From the NCBI GenBank assembly GCA_905147135.1, contig LR990064.1, forward strand, positions 12,790,001 to 12,854,000: 64,000 nt of DNA, in the 5' to 3' direction. Source of the DNA: Blastobasis lacticolella. Taxonomy: Eukaryota; Arthropoda; Insecta; Lepidoptera; Blastobasidae. Positions 53,941 to 63,935 of the stretch are shown in pieces (the first letter of the stretch is position 1; each line of letters opens with the position of its first letter). The translations under genes were made by a program, and so were the position numbers. The notes below the pieces were generated by a model. The model saw only the letters and a list, made by a program, of their open reading frames with translations, did no database searches and had not been told where the DNA came from.

Positions 53941-54140
53941 AGCGTTGACGAATATGTGGAATAGCGAATCTGTTGAATGGCTGCAGTTGTGTGGAATTAA
54001 TGTTGTGTGTTGTGTGAAGAAACGCGTTTGTGTATAAATTAAGACTGTGTGGAATAAATAATGTGTTGAAGGGCAGTTGTGCGGAATCCATATTGTGTAG
54101 AATCGCGAATAGGTAGAATTGCGTTTGTGTTGTACATCGA
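53941..54140. repeat. degenerate 90-bp tandem repeat
   Basis: GCAGTTGTGTGGAAT at 53983 recurs as GCAGTTGTGCGGAAT at 54073. Shorter GTGTGGAAT/GTGTAGAAT words recur through the block. Minus-strand frames of 76 and 107 codons with IPHN-like repeats are products of this repeat, not genes. Confidence 0.6.
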
Positions 54141-54601
54141 TCAATCCGCACATTCCAATATCGCTTACAAAAGCCAGGCAGTGCATATTATCCGGTAGCG
54201 TGTTTAGACCGCCTGTTAACCAGTTAGTGACTGCATTAATCCGGTTAATATTGTATATAACACCCGGCTCGTAGCGTGATCAAGGATATTGGCAGGTATT
54301 GTTGGCCAGAGACGGTTTCTGTAATACCCGGAAGTGTCACAATGTGTAGGCATTGGAGCGTTCATGGGAATTCATGTCTTGAATAGAAATACGTATTAGG
54401 ATGTTACTACCATACAATGTTCATACTTACAATGTTTGAGTTTTTATATGTGTATGACATTTTATTTGAATTAGTGACTTATATAAGTGAATTATGATTT
54501 TTTTGACATCATTCTTATGATAACTCTAGATTTATACTTAACTTTTTTGACATTTTAATCCAATTGATGTATATAGATATGATATGATGATGGATATGAT
54601 A

Positions 54602-54720
54602 GTATACAATACAATACAATACAAAACTCTTTATTGCACACCATAGAACACAAGTAAAGATACAAAAAATATGGTAGATAGTACAAATATGGTAAATAGT
54701 ATTATGAATTATTTGATATT
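54602..54720 (-). mobile_element. LINE 3' end with (TACAA)n tail
   Basis: ATACAATACAATACAATACA is followed by AACTCTTTATTGCACACC, a reversed polyadenylation-like block (CAATAAAG). The body further right is AT-rich and unassigned. Confidence 0.55.
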
Positions 54721-54869
54721 ATTACTGCTACATGGTACAATTGCTATACTTTATAATGACGTCAATAAGTGTATTTTGGATACCAACATTAAATAAATGA
54801 TTTGAAATTTGAAAAAACTATAGTAAAATCGCATGACCATTTTTTCTTGACTATTCCTTAACCTTCCTC

Positions 54870-54960
54870 TTGAATCGCTCTATCTATTGGTGAAAACCAC
54901 ATTAAAGTCGGTGGCGTAGTTTAAAAGATCTAAACCATATATCAACCCACCCCTTACCCG
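54870..54960 (-). repeat. family-S fragment
   Basis: CGCTCTATCTATTGGTGAAA, ACCACATTAAAGTCGGTGGC and GTAGTTTAAAAGATCTAA are the reverse of the S core. Confidence 0.65.
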
Positions 54961-55019
54961 TGTGGGGGTGGGGGTAGGTGTTGAAATATCATCTTTAGGT
55001 TTCTTTTACCATTATTCTT

Positions 55020-55315
55020 TTTTTTTATGCTACTCAGTGACAAGCGTTCAGACTGCTCACCTGATGGTAAGTGGTAACTGTCGCCCATAGCATCTACGAT
55101 CATTTAGGTTACAAATAATAAAAATGCAGAACCGCAGGTGCGTTGTCACTATGAGGACTAAGATGAAATGCCTTTAATTTCGCTGGCTACCTTACCCTTC
55201 AAACCGGAACACAACATCGCCAGTATCGTTGGCGGCAAAAATAGATAAGGTGGTGGTACTCACCCAGGCGGACTCCTCAGGCTTGACAGAGTCCTACCAC
55301 CTGAAAACTTGAATT
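55020..55315 (-). mobile_element. LINE-O 3' region, longest copy
   Basis: GTGACAAGCGTTCAGACTGC, CATAGCATCTACGATCATTT, CGCAGGTGCGTTGTCACTAT, CAACATCGCCAGTATCGTTG and TCAGGCTTGACAGAGTCCTA. No open frame survives. Confidence 0.65.
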
Positions 55316-55339
55316 TTGAATGACCTTTTAAATTTCTAT

Positions 55340-55650
55340 AAATATAAAGTATCTAGTGGAATGCACACACCTTACGCCAGCAAGAGAGAAGTTCAACATC
55401 CCAGGATCCATCAACAGCATTCTAGACTCATCGGACGTCTGCTCAAGAACCCTCAAGTTATTAAAGCAATTAATGCAATCCAATTTATTTAAAAGTACCT
55501 TAATCTATCATTGTTACAACTGATTTATTTCTTGGTTTTATGTATCACTTATTAATATCTATAATTAACTAAATATTGTATAATGTCGTCGCTTAAAACC
55601 TTGCTGTTATAAAGCGACTTTAACTATTAAACCAATAAAAAAAAAAGTAT
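55340..55650 (+). mobile_element. probable LINE 3' end with poly(A)
   Basis: AGAGAGAAGTTCAACATCCC, GGATCCATCAACAGCATTCT and CATCGGACGTCTGCTCAAGA, with partial coding-like text in shifting frames (REKFNIPGSINSILDSSDVC). Then comes an AT-rich UTR and an A run at 55638. The family is not present elsewhere in the window. Confidence 0.45.
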
Positions 55651-55734
55651 CAGTATCCGCCTACTTATATGAAAATGGGGCCGCCTACTTTAAAGTTTAA
55701 ATTTAATAAACGTTTGCGCTTTGTACACCTATTT

Positions 55735-55895
55735 GAAGGAATGAATGGATGAATAACGCTTTATTGCGAAATCAACAGAATACAATCGGTACTTAAAATT
55801 AACAGCAGGAGAAGCAACAGGCGGCCTTATCGCTTAAAGCGATTTCTTCCAGGCACCTTTTTGGGTAGATAATTGTCGACAGAAGTCCTATTTAC
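55735..55895 (-). mobile_element. LINE 3' end, reverse of the 45541-45735 family
   Basis: ATGAATGGATGAATAACGCT, CAACAGGCGGCCTTATCGCT and TAAAGCGATTTCTTCCAGGC. The (ATTC)n tail lies on the left. Confidence 0.75.
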
Positions 55896-56199
55896 TTATA
55901 CCATTCGGCTTGTTTTTATTAGCTGTTGGGTCTATTTGTTTTCGTACTACTTTTTTATACTATTTTCTATTAATTTTAATTTAAGTAAATGCGTGGGATA
56001 ACATTAAAACACACTTATACCTTAAAAACAAACGTTTAAACCATCACAGGCCATTTTCTCGTACACAGAGCAGCATATCATCCCGGTCGCACCACCGCTG
56101 GCTATCGTTTTCCCGTTTAACATAATTATGGGATGAATAATTAAAAACGTTTATCGCCCGAACAATGACACCGTACTCGGGAGTTTATTGAATATGTTA

Positions 56200-56245
56200 T
56201 TACCGGATTAAACCGGTATAAAGGTTAAACCGGTTTTAATGCTGC
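56200..56245. promoter_or_regulatory. second cluster of AACCGGTT-like motifs
   Basis: TACCGGATTAAACCGGTATA and GGTTAAACCGGTTTTAATGC lie within 45 bp. A weaker set (ATTATCCGGTAG, TTAATCCGGTTAAT) is at 54188-54250. They could be regulatory or repeat-derived. Confidence 0.25.
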
Positions 56246-56387
56246 CGTGTTTACAACGGCTTGTATAGGCTGTGAAATAGAATGTGGAATGGTGTTGTCA
56301 ACGCCTAAAGGTCAGTCTAACGTTTTCCGGATTAAGCTGGTTGTTTTTAGACTCTAAAATAGATGGGTTTTACGTTTTACGTGTGTA

Positions 56388-56895
56388 GAGGTACCGGGTT
56401 CAAATAACACTGCCATCGCCATAGTCATTGATACACGTACCAATGACTCTTTTTTAAGTTATGTACATTAGATGAATGCTGACAGCCGCTTTTACGGTAA
56501 AGGAAAACTTCGTGATAAAACCTGCTGTTAAACATTCAGGCGACTGAATGTTTAACCATGATCCAATCTGGTCAGGTCAGGTAGCAGGATCACGGAGGTC
56601 AGACGGTCATAGGCGTAGGAAGGGGGGGAGCCGGGTGGGCCGTGCCCATCCCAGAATGGTCTGGCCTGGCCCACCCCAGGATAGGGTGCTTAGGGGCTGT
56701 ACATTGGCGATTGACTCAGCTTCATCGGCCACCTCAGGGGCCAAGCCCTCCCTAGAAAATAGCCCTAGATACGCTAATGCAGACGGTAGTTGCTGTTCTG
56801 GAATTATCTGATTTGTCAAATCCTGGATCACGGTTACGGCGAACCTTAGACTCTTTTCAGAGCACAGCCGGAATATAAACGCTAAGATGATAATG
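56388..56895 (+). mobile_element. SINE-A split by a hAT-like MITE
   Basis: The head relic with B box GGGTTCAAATAAC, linker TTATGTACATTAGATGAATG and body AACCATGATCCAATCTGGTC run to 56607. The body resumes at 56788 (AGTTGCTGTTCTGGAATTAT) and ends GCTAAGATGAT. Confidence 0.88.
56608..56779. mobile_element. hAT-like MITE with perfect 8-bp duplication
   Basis: CAGACGGT occurs at 56600-56607 and 56780-56787. The 172-bp insert has short inverted ends CATAGGCGTA and TACGCTAATG (8 of 10 match) and a GC-rich interior (GCCGGGTGGGCCGTGCCCAT). An 8-bp duplication is the hallmark of hAT-type insertion. Frames of 74-87 codons across it are artefacts. Confidence 0.85.
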
Positions 56896-57048
56896 TTTCA
56901 CGTGTATATCTGACACTCGTATTCAGAAACGTGACTATGAGGTATCACAGTGCGCGCGAACGCTCAGGGTTCCAACTGACAGCACTTGAGTGGCGATCGG
57001 CACTATGCGTCCGGCACATCAACGAAATTGACCAATATAGAGCCATTA

Positions 57049-57356
57049 TTTTTTTTTATGTCATACAGTAGGCAAACAGGCAATCGGGCCACCTGATGGA
57101 AAGTGGTCACCACTGCCTATAGACATTAGCAAAACCAAGAGTATCGCTAACGCGCTGCCCACCTCTATTACACGTTGCTCTGGCAGCAAAAAGGAAAATG
57201 CCTGTCCACTCCCAAAGCCACGGTTCCCCAAATCCCCACCCAATGGAGCACAGAAACACAATACTATTTAAAAAAGTTAGCTGCGGTATTCTGTAAGGTG
57301 TACTTTCCTAGTCGGGCGGCTCCTATTCGAATGGGATACCTCTCTTAAATTTAACG
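57049..57356 (-). mobile_element. LINE-C-type tail
   Basis: TCATACAGTAGGCAAACAGG, TATTACACGTTGCTCTGGCA and GCTGCGGTATTCTGTAAGGT match 50479-50835, with a deletion of the CACCGGCAG region. Confidence 0.85.
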
Positions 57357-57695
57357 CAGTGCGTTCACTTAACACCGAAGTACTGTAAAAATGCATAGTT
57401 TGTGAATACATGTGTATTGCTCGAGGTTAGTGTCGCAAAACTGAAGTGGAAATGTGCAGGCTACATAAATCGCGAACCGAGGTCTGGTTTACTCCAGCCT
57501 TGAAGGCGTCCCGGTTATAATGATCAGGCAACAGACACATGATGCATGGCTCTCGAGTAGTGACCTTGTACCGGTGATCGCAGTGTTGGATGGCCTCCTA
57601 CAGCGGTAGATGCAAAAGCACAAACCCTTGATTTCATAGAAAACTCAAGTCTAGACTAGCCTGCTGACGGTGATATTCCATCCAGGCGGAATCTT
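57357..57695. other. unassigned stretch
   Basis: CCAGCCTTGAAGGCGTCC with ATAATGATCAGG near 57497 is the reverse of a LINE-E block, so a small relic may exist. Confidence 0.4.
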
Positions 57696-57862
57696 CAAGC
57701 TTTATAGAGTACAACATGGAGTTCTTCAAGAAAGGGGTGAAAGGTTTTTACACGGTCGGCGACGCGTGGGTGATGCCCCTGGTATTGCAATCGTCTATAA
57801 GCTGCGGTAACTGCTTACCATCAAGCAGGCCGTAAGCTTGTTTGCCATCTTAGTGGTATACT
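57696..57862 (+). mobile_element. LINE-F 3' end
   Basis: GAGTACAACATGGAGTTCTT, CAAGAAAGGGGTGAAAGG and GACGCGTGGGTGATGCCCCT, then AAGCTTGTTTGCCATCTTAG. The frame reads EYNMEFFKKGVKGFYTVGDA, as in 24203-24399. Confidence 0.82.
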
Positions 57863-58916
57863 TTTTACTACACTAAAAATTTAAAAATGTTATTTATAAT
57901 ACGAAAAAGAAAGACCTAGCCCCAGTCTCACACTTCCAACCCCCAAAAATCACTTATAATCCATAAAAATCTCATACCTACAAACCAACAATAAAGGCAC
58001 TTGTACACAATTCCTCGAATCGGCTGTATAAAAATAAAGCCGGCGACACACGACGTGTTGCGCTCGTGTGGTGCGATAAATCATCCGTGCGGTGCGCGGC
58101 GATAATGGGGATTGCACACTTTGCTACTATTGTGCTTTTGGAAATATGATGGCTATGATATGAATACTTTGTTAGATATAAATTAAAGTTCCTGGTATTG
58201 TATTAACCAAACAGTTTACGTTGTGGTTTGTCCTCGTAGATGTGCAAAATTAGGGTTTGAAAATTTAAATTTTTCTTACCACTTCTGGCTGGCAGGGATT
58301 CCAATCTTGGACTATGGAAGCATAGACGGTAAAGATATCACTGATTCATGTCTGGACCTCGTGTCCGCTAATTTACTAATCAGTCGATCGAATTATATTT
58401 GGATCGCAAATGCAGCTCAATGGCAGTTTCACACGTCTTTGGTATTCTGCTACAATTAAAACTGTCGTTGAGCTGCAATTGCGTCTCAATTACTATTTTA
58501 TCGAGCCAAGTCAGCTCCACTCAATAGAACAATTCGTGAATTCGAGGCGCTGCTCGTTTGTCTTACAGTTGGCCTCTACTAATTATACTTGAGTCGCTAT
58601 GTTTTCAAAGATTTCGTTGGACTACTAAAATTTCAAACAGAAAAACTACTGTAGAAAGAATTAGGTATCCAACAAACTCGCAAGTGCAAACCCCCCCTAA
58701 CACCACGACACGTAGCGAACGTAACTGAACATTGTGCGCAGCATATTTCATTCGATTCTAATTAATTTTAACCCCTACGCGGATCCGACTCAACAGGCGG
58801 GACGGGCATGTTACGACGCCATGTTGCATATCGTTTATCGCTAGAGCGTTACGCGGAGCGATAATTGCGATATTATCGCTGGTAAACGTTTGAACTGATT
58901 GTATTGAAAGAAAAAC
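57863..58916. other. gene-free stretch, 1.05 kb
   Basis: A CpG-richer spot (ACACGACGTGTTGCGCTCGT, 58040-58110) is unique. Frames of 60-78 codons near 58223-58592 have no recognisable motif. Confidence 0.4.
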
Positions 58917-59262
58917 CGAGCGACGGTGGGCAAGTGGTAACGGTATCCGACTCGTAATGCAAGAGGTGCCGGGTTGGAATGCCACTTCGGCCATGTAGCA
59001 ATGACTATTTTCTGAGTAATGTATTACTTGAATACTAATCAATGCTCTTACGTGCATAAAATGCATAAAACATCGTGATGAAACCGGCGCATTCAGGCGT
59101 CTGAATGTGTAACCATCATCTAATTTGGCTAGGTTCAAGGTCAGATGGCAGTAGCTCCTCTGTAATTACCGGATTGCCAAACCCTGGATCGTGGTTACAG
59201 CGGATTTTGGGCCTTCTCATGTGCGAGTGTAAAACCGGGACATTAACTCCAATATGATTAGG
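58917..59262 (+). mobile_element. SINE-A, full-length
   Basis: The head GAGCGACGGTGGGCAAGTGG, CGACTCGTAATGC and GGTGCCGGGTTGGAATGCC is mutated in the B box. The linker carries a short duplication (ATAAAATGCATAAAACATCG). The end is TTAACTCCAATATGAT. Confidence 0.88.
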
Positions 59263-59618
59263 TAAATTGTTTGATTAGAATACTATTTATTTCAACATAA
59301 AACAATACAATTAGTAACATTTAAAAAAAGGCTTGCTCTTACACCAAAAACCTTGATTCTAACTAAATTAAAGATAAAAAACTTGACCCAGGTCCCCCGA
59401 ATTTGGAAAGGTCCCCCCCAGAAGACTGGCCGCGTTGCCCCGCTGAATAGCAAGACTTAAACGCTGACCCAAGAAGAGGCCAGCCTCCTGGTGATTTGTA
59501 AGTGAATTGTTTAATTTAAACAAATACCAAATGCGATAAATGGGAAAATGATAACGACCCTGACTTTCTGCATACCCCTACGGGATACGGGTGAGAGTGT
59601 GTATGTAGGTATGTATAA
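59263..59618. other. unassigned stretch
   Basis: No recognised feature. A C-rich patch (GGTCCCCCCCAGAAGAC) lies near 59410. Confidence 0.4.
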
Positions 59619-59825
59619 TCTGTCCAAACTGACTTGTCTTATTTGGGTAAGGAAATTATGTATTTAAATGGAAAATGTGCAGCAGTATTCGTTGAAGTTC
59701 ACATTCTATGTGTTTCTTATATAATTCTCGACATCTATACACAATAAACGTAGCTAGATTGATACGGTAAGTCGTGATTTTGGGCATTGTTTGTTCACCA
59801 AATAAGACAAGTCAGTTTAAACAGA
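59619..59825. repeat. inverted repeat V (possible MITE)
   Basis: TCTGTCCAAACTGACTTGTC with TTATTTGGGTAA is mirrored by TTCACCAAATAAGACAAGTC and AGTTTAAACAGA. Arms are about 30 bp, total 207 bp. It occurs once in the window and shows no duplication. Confidence 0.6.
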
Positions 59826-60444
59826 CCATATGTAAATGATTTTGCCTTCACCTTTTCACCCCTTTCCTTAAGAGGATTGTTTCCCGAGCGCACTCCATAC
59901 AAACGTAGTTTGATATTTTCAATATTACGCTATACATAAATAACAATTTATTTCATAATTTACAATTCCATAAGGTACGTGAGTAAGTAGTTTTTAAATA
60001 CATTACCAAAAATATAAAAATAATAACAATGTCAAATTCCATACTTATGTCAATTAACTAAAAATATCAACGTCAAATAATTTCATAAAATCATATATTA
60101 AAACAATGAAATTTTGTAGACATAATCCAGAAACCAATACCTGTGCCTGTATATGGTCAGATTTTCTTAAAATATATCGATTCAAAGTTGCGCCAAGCTA
60201 GATCTTGACGCAAATTTAAAGCCCTTGTTAAAATAATCCACTTTTAAACAATATATTTTGTTGACTTTTTAATGTCGTATTCGAATCAAAGGGCCATTGC
60301 CTACAGTTTTATTCTTTACGGCACTAAGCCAAACGTAAAAAACGTTTAAAACGTTCGTATTCTGATGTAATGATAACTTCTCATTGTAGCTTATGCGGTA
60401 CCGCTCTATTTCTGTGTTGCAGGTATACCACGTTAAAAAAAAAC
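59826..60444. other. gene-free AT-rich stretch
   Basis: No recognised feature. Confidence 0.4.
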
Positions 60445-60607
60445 ATCTTAGCGTTAATATCCCGGTTGCGGGCCGCACGAGGGCCTCGGGTCCGCCTTGA
60501 CCATGATCCAGGATTTGGCAGAGCGACTGCCATCTGACCTCCATGAACCTGCTACCAGGGGAACCTGACCAGATTGAATAATGATTACACATTCAGTCGC
60601 CTTAATT
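60445..60607 (-). mobile_element. SINE-A, 5'-truncated, minus strand
   Basis: CATCTTAGCGTTAATATCCC, GGGTCCGCCTTGACCATGAT and CTACCAGGGGAACCTGACCA, cut at ATTCAGTCGCCTTAAT. A piece around CTGTAATTACCTGATC is deleted. Confidence 0.85.
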
Positions 60608-60789
60608 ACCATCGCAATAATCAGCAGCAATAATTCGTAATAAGCAATAGTCGAATGATGGAAAATATAAAAAAGACGTTTCTAGTACAGTACCTGTTCA
60701 CCGATGATATTACACCGCCAAAACGTTGGAATATTTATTTTTAGTATTTACACATATTACATAAAAAACTCAGAGTCTATCGCGGCTTA

Positions 60790-61090
60790 AATCAGGGTAC
60801 GGTTTTCTACATTTCCTCATCCACTTCGCCTGCTCTTCAGCATCCTCTTAGGCCATTGGCTCTGGCATCCGACTCAGCGATGTCAATCCATCGCTTCCTG
60901 AGCTTCCCTCGACATCTGTTTCCTGATACCGGTAGGTTTAGTCACCTATTTCCGTGGGGCTTTTAAAGATGTATCCGGACCGTTTCCGGAGTCTGACGAA
61001 CTCGTGTCTATTCTGCGTGGGTGTGATATACTTCTAGATACCCTACTGTTCTTGTCATCCAAAATCTTCCACGAAACGTTGTCCTTTTAG
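60790..61090 (-). mobile_element. RTE-like tail (U), minus strand
   Basis: CATCCACTTCGCCTGCTCTT, GGCCATTGGCTCTGGCATCC and GACTCAGCGATGTCAATCC match 40858-41170 and the reverse of 35560-35702. Upstream blocks (TTTAGTCACCTATTTCC) extend farther than in other copies. Confidence 0.65.
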
Positions 61091-61821
61091 TTTTACAACC
61101 ACCACCACTACTAGCTAGCTACAAACCCCGCGCAAGAACCTACTTTGGAATCAGTTGTAACAAGTTATTACAATAGCTTAAGATGAATAAATGTACTATA
61201 CAAACGTCTCCGGAAGGGTTTGTGGTTGTCCGAGATGCTAAAGCCTGTATGATGCCACTCTCTCGATGAGGCTCTTTCCGTGGGCTTACGCAGCACGTGA
61301 TCAAACCAGCGCAGGCAAGAATCTTATCCGTAATATCACTCACAGCAAATCTGCCACGGATGCACTCGTTTCGAAGTCCGTCGAGATGATTTTATTACCC
61401 AGAATTAAATTATAACGCCAATAATCCACACTCAACACCACCAATAACAGTAATATCCATAAAATAAATAACGTTTTATTGACTTGACAAATTTTACAAC
61501 TGTCAGCGACAATAAATTAATTTCGATACTGTTTTTTATCGTTGTGCACTTAAAACGGATCTTAAAGCATAGTAAAACTAAAGCGACGAATTCCGATAGG
61601 GATCAACATAACACATTTCCTAATACCTGCATGTTTCCACGATAAATTAACTTGATTTATGCGAGGAAAGGGATACTGCAAGTGGATTAGAGAGTTTCGA
61701 TCAGCTTTGTAACCAAATAGCTGAGACTAAGCGCAGAATGCTGAAGGTTCAGAATGCGGCAGATGGTCTAATTAGTGGTTGGCCGGGGAACAAAACGCCA
61801 TATTTAATTACATGAAATAAA
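61091..61821. other. gene-free stretch
   Basis: A 67-codon minus frame (61140-61343) is rich in R, C and S but matches nothing I know; it could be upstream sequence of the RTE-like element. Confidence 0.4.
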
Positions 61822-61985
61822 AGGTCCACCTGTTGGAAAGTGGTCACTACCGCCTATGGACATCAGCAACACCATAGGGGCGCTACCAATGCGTTGCCCG
61901 CCTCTGAAGAGACCTCTAATATTGCTTTTTAATAATTTCGTGTCTAAAATAAACACTGGTTTTTCATTCCACTTCCAAGTCTTAG
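61822..61985 (-). pseudogene. LINE-D ORF2 C-terminus, minus strand
   Basis: The minus-strand frame reads WNEKPVFILDTKLLKSNIRG, then LFRGGQRIGSAPMVLLMSIG. This aligns with WNELPATVFSLDMGSFKRYI and LFRGGQRIGDSPGV of 8824-9183; a base change or indel after GSAP shifts the frame. Its 3' UTR (CCACCTGTTGGAAAGTGGTC) is at the left. Confidence 0.72.
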
Positions 61986-62082
61986 CTATAAACAATATTA
62001 TCTTTATAGCGTTATGTGACCCGCAATTGACCAGCTAAGCTACACAGCCCGAGCATCGGCGTAGGGTTGCGCGTTAGTCAGT

Positions 62083-62394
62083 CTTCTTCAGGTTGTATTT
62101 CGAAAAATGTGCGAAGCAGTTGCACAACCTCATTCCGCCGGCCCCGCCCCGCCGTCGGGTGGCATGACCCGAGCGAACGCTACATTCTTATGTCGTGGAT
62201 CTTCCAGCTATTCGTACGAGCCGCTATGGCTCAACCTTTACAATGCGTACGGCTAAGGAATGGAACACGTTGCCTGCGAGTGTGTTCCCTAATCTGGATG
62301 CCTTTAAGGCTAGAGTGAATCGGCTGTTTCTAGACAGGCAGGCATCAATGTGCGCATCGGCACTTATCACCAGGTGAGATGGCGGACAAATGCC
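62083..62394 (+). mobile_element. LINE-E 3' end, frameshifted
   Basis: AATGTGCGAAGCAGTTGCAC, GTCGTGGATCTTCCAGCTAT and AAGGCTAGAGTGAATCGGCT. The second half reads [20 protein letters not shown], then [15 protein letters not shown]. The first half is in another frame. MITE-P starts at its 3' end. Confidence 0.82.
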
Positions 62395-62619
62395 GGGGAC
62401 GCTATTCTCACGCTGTGACATCTAAAATTCGAGATATACTCTAGCTAAAAAACTGTATTAAAACGTCACTGAAATTGATCAATGCCAACGTATGGCTATC
62501 GAGGACAATTGAGAAAATATATATTGCCTGCAATGGACATTTCAATGGCTTTACTAATGGAGATTTGTGGCAAGAAATAATGTCGAATTCAAGATATCAC
62601 AGCCCGAGAATAAGGCCCC
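62395..62619. mobile_element. MITE-P copy 2, uninterrupted
   Basis: GGGGACGCTATTCTCACGCT with GTGACATCTAAAATTCGA is mirrored by TCGAATTCAAGATATCACAG and CCCGAGAATAAGGCCCC. Size is 225 bp. It is the empty-site reference for the nest at 36 kb. TGCC and TGGC at its sides may be a degraded duplication. Confidence 0.85.
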
Positions 62620-63128
62620 TGGCTAGCATAACTTAAAAAACAAGAAGATGTATCAGCCATCTCGATCGAATACGAGTGCGTAGATTTTATTTCACGTTAT
62701 TAAGGCACGAACTAGCCCAGTTATTTGTGATTTGAAACCCCTTTTTCCCGGGACAACCGATATATCCTCTCACGTGCTCTCCCCCCGGGGAAATCCCTTA
62801 AATGATACTCACCTAATTAACGACCGGGCTAACGACAGTTGCCCAGTCTTTTACACAACACTCATAAATTTATTAACTGTACACTTTTGGGGTAACGTTG
62901 GTTCGGGTTGGAAATAGGGCAAAAAATAATTGGGGTATATAGGATTCTGCAGTGTTTTACGATGATTTTGTCTATGTGATTTCAGTGAGAAACAAACAGA
63001 CAGTAAACTATATGCAAAGTGGAAAAAGTGCGGATACCTCTGGGATCACGAGCTCCTTATAACAGAACTGCCTTGCTTATTCGTAGCATAGACAACATTT
63101 AGCCGGCCTGCCGGCATGTCATAAAGCA
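62620..63128. other. gene-free stretch
   Basis: No recognised feature. CTCCCCCCGGGGAAATCCC near 62780 is a small palindrome. Confidence 0.4.
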
Positions 63129-63385
63129 GTAGAGCTCGTCTAATTTAAAATGCCGCGCCCCACTATCGCATTAACGCACACAAGCAAGTTTAAAATATGG
63201 ACGCAAAACATATACAAATGCCGTTGTAATTGGTCATTCAGTTGCCGGTAAGATTCAAACGTCGGAGCACGCGTCGTTCATTGGCTCCCACACAGATGAA
63301 GTGTCGTTATTAATATTTGCACTCACACATCGAAATCAACTAACTAAGTAGTGGGGCGCGTCATCTTAGACTAGACGAGCTCTAC
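63129..63385. mobile_element. MITE-J copy 2, with replaced right half
   Basis: The left arm matches 42987-43100 closely (GCGCCCCACTATCGCATTAA, AATGCCGTTGTAATTGGTCA). After TTGCCGGTAAG the sequence differs until GTAGTGGGGCGCGTCATC and GACGAGCTCTAC at the end, so the copy is no longer a full palindrome. Confidence 0.82.
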
Positions 63386-63869
63386 AAGGATATTTCGGCA
63401 CGTGGCAGAAATCAGAACTAACGCCGCCATCTTGTAAACCGTCACTTTTGACAGACTGGTGGAATCGTTTGACAACCACACCTTCATCCATGTGATAAAA
63501 GATCCTTACAGCAGGCCAGAAACAATAACCGTTCACCGAAGCGTTCTAACAGTGCAGTAGCAGTTCACCGAAAAACCCTCATGTTCCTCTTTAAGGTCTG
63601 CTTTTGAACTGCGCGGAACTTGGATGTTTAAAAAGATCATAGTACGACCCCAGGCTTGACAACGTCCTACTAGCTGATAATTTAATCCTCACAGTTACAA
63701 TGCAACTCTGCGGCTCAACATTTTGGCATTTGAAACCTCAAACAGGAACCGCAAAAGTTATACGTAAAACTAGCGGTGAGCAAATGTGAATGATCTATCG
63801 AAAGGTCACTTATTTGCATTATTCGATTGTAGAAAAGATCTATGCGATTTAATTTTCTTTATAATTATA
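63386..63869. other. gene-free stretch
   Basis: CCCAGGCTTGACAACGTCC near 63651 resembles the LINE-O text at 55290. Nothing else is recognised. Confidence 0.4.
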
Positions 63870-63935
63870 GCAAGACATGCATTTGACCGGCATCTCACCT
63901 GTTGGTAGTGACGATGCGCCCGAATTGAAACAAAG
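63870..63935 (-). mobile_element. LINE-E 3' UTR relic, minus strand
   Basis: GCATTTGACCGGCATCTCAC, CTGTTGGTAGTGACGATGCG is the reverse of the CATCGTCACTTACCACC and GGTGAGATGGCGGTCAAATG blocks. Confidence 0.65.

Noticed and set aside
53863..54186. 107- and 76-codon minus-strand frames with IPHN-like repeats
   Set aside because: The amino-acid repeats simply mirror the degenerate 90-bp tandem DNA repeat.
56548..56831. 87- and 74-codon frames at 56.5-56.8 kb
   Set aside because: They cross the junctions of a SINE and a GC-rich MITE, so they cannot be an ancestral gene.
58758..59138. 126-codon minus-strand frame
   Set aside because: Most of it is the antisense of a SINE-A (58917-59262); no protein motif is visible.
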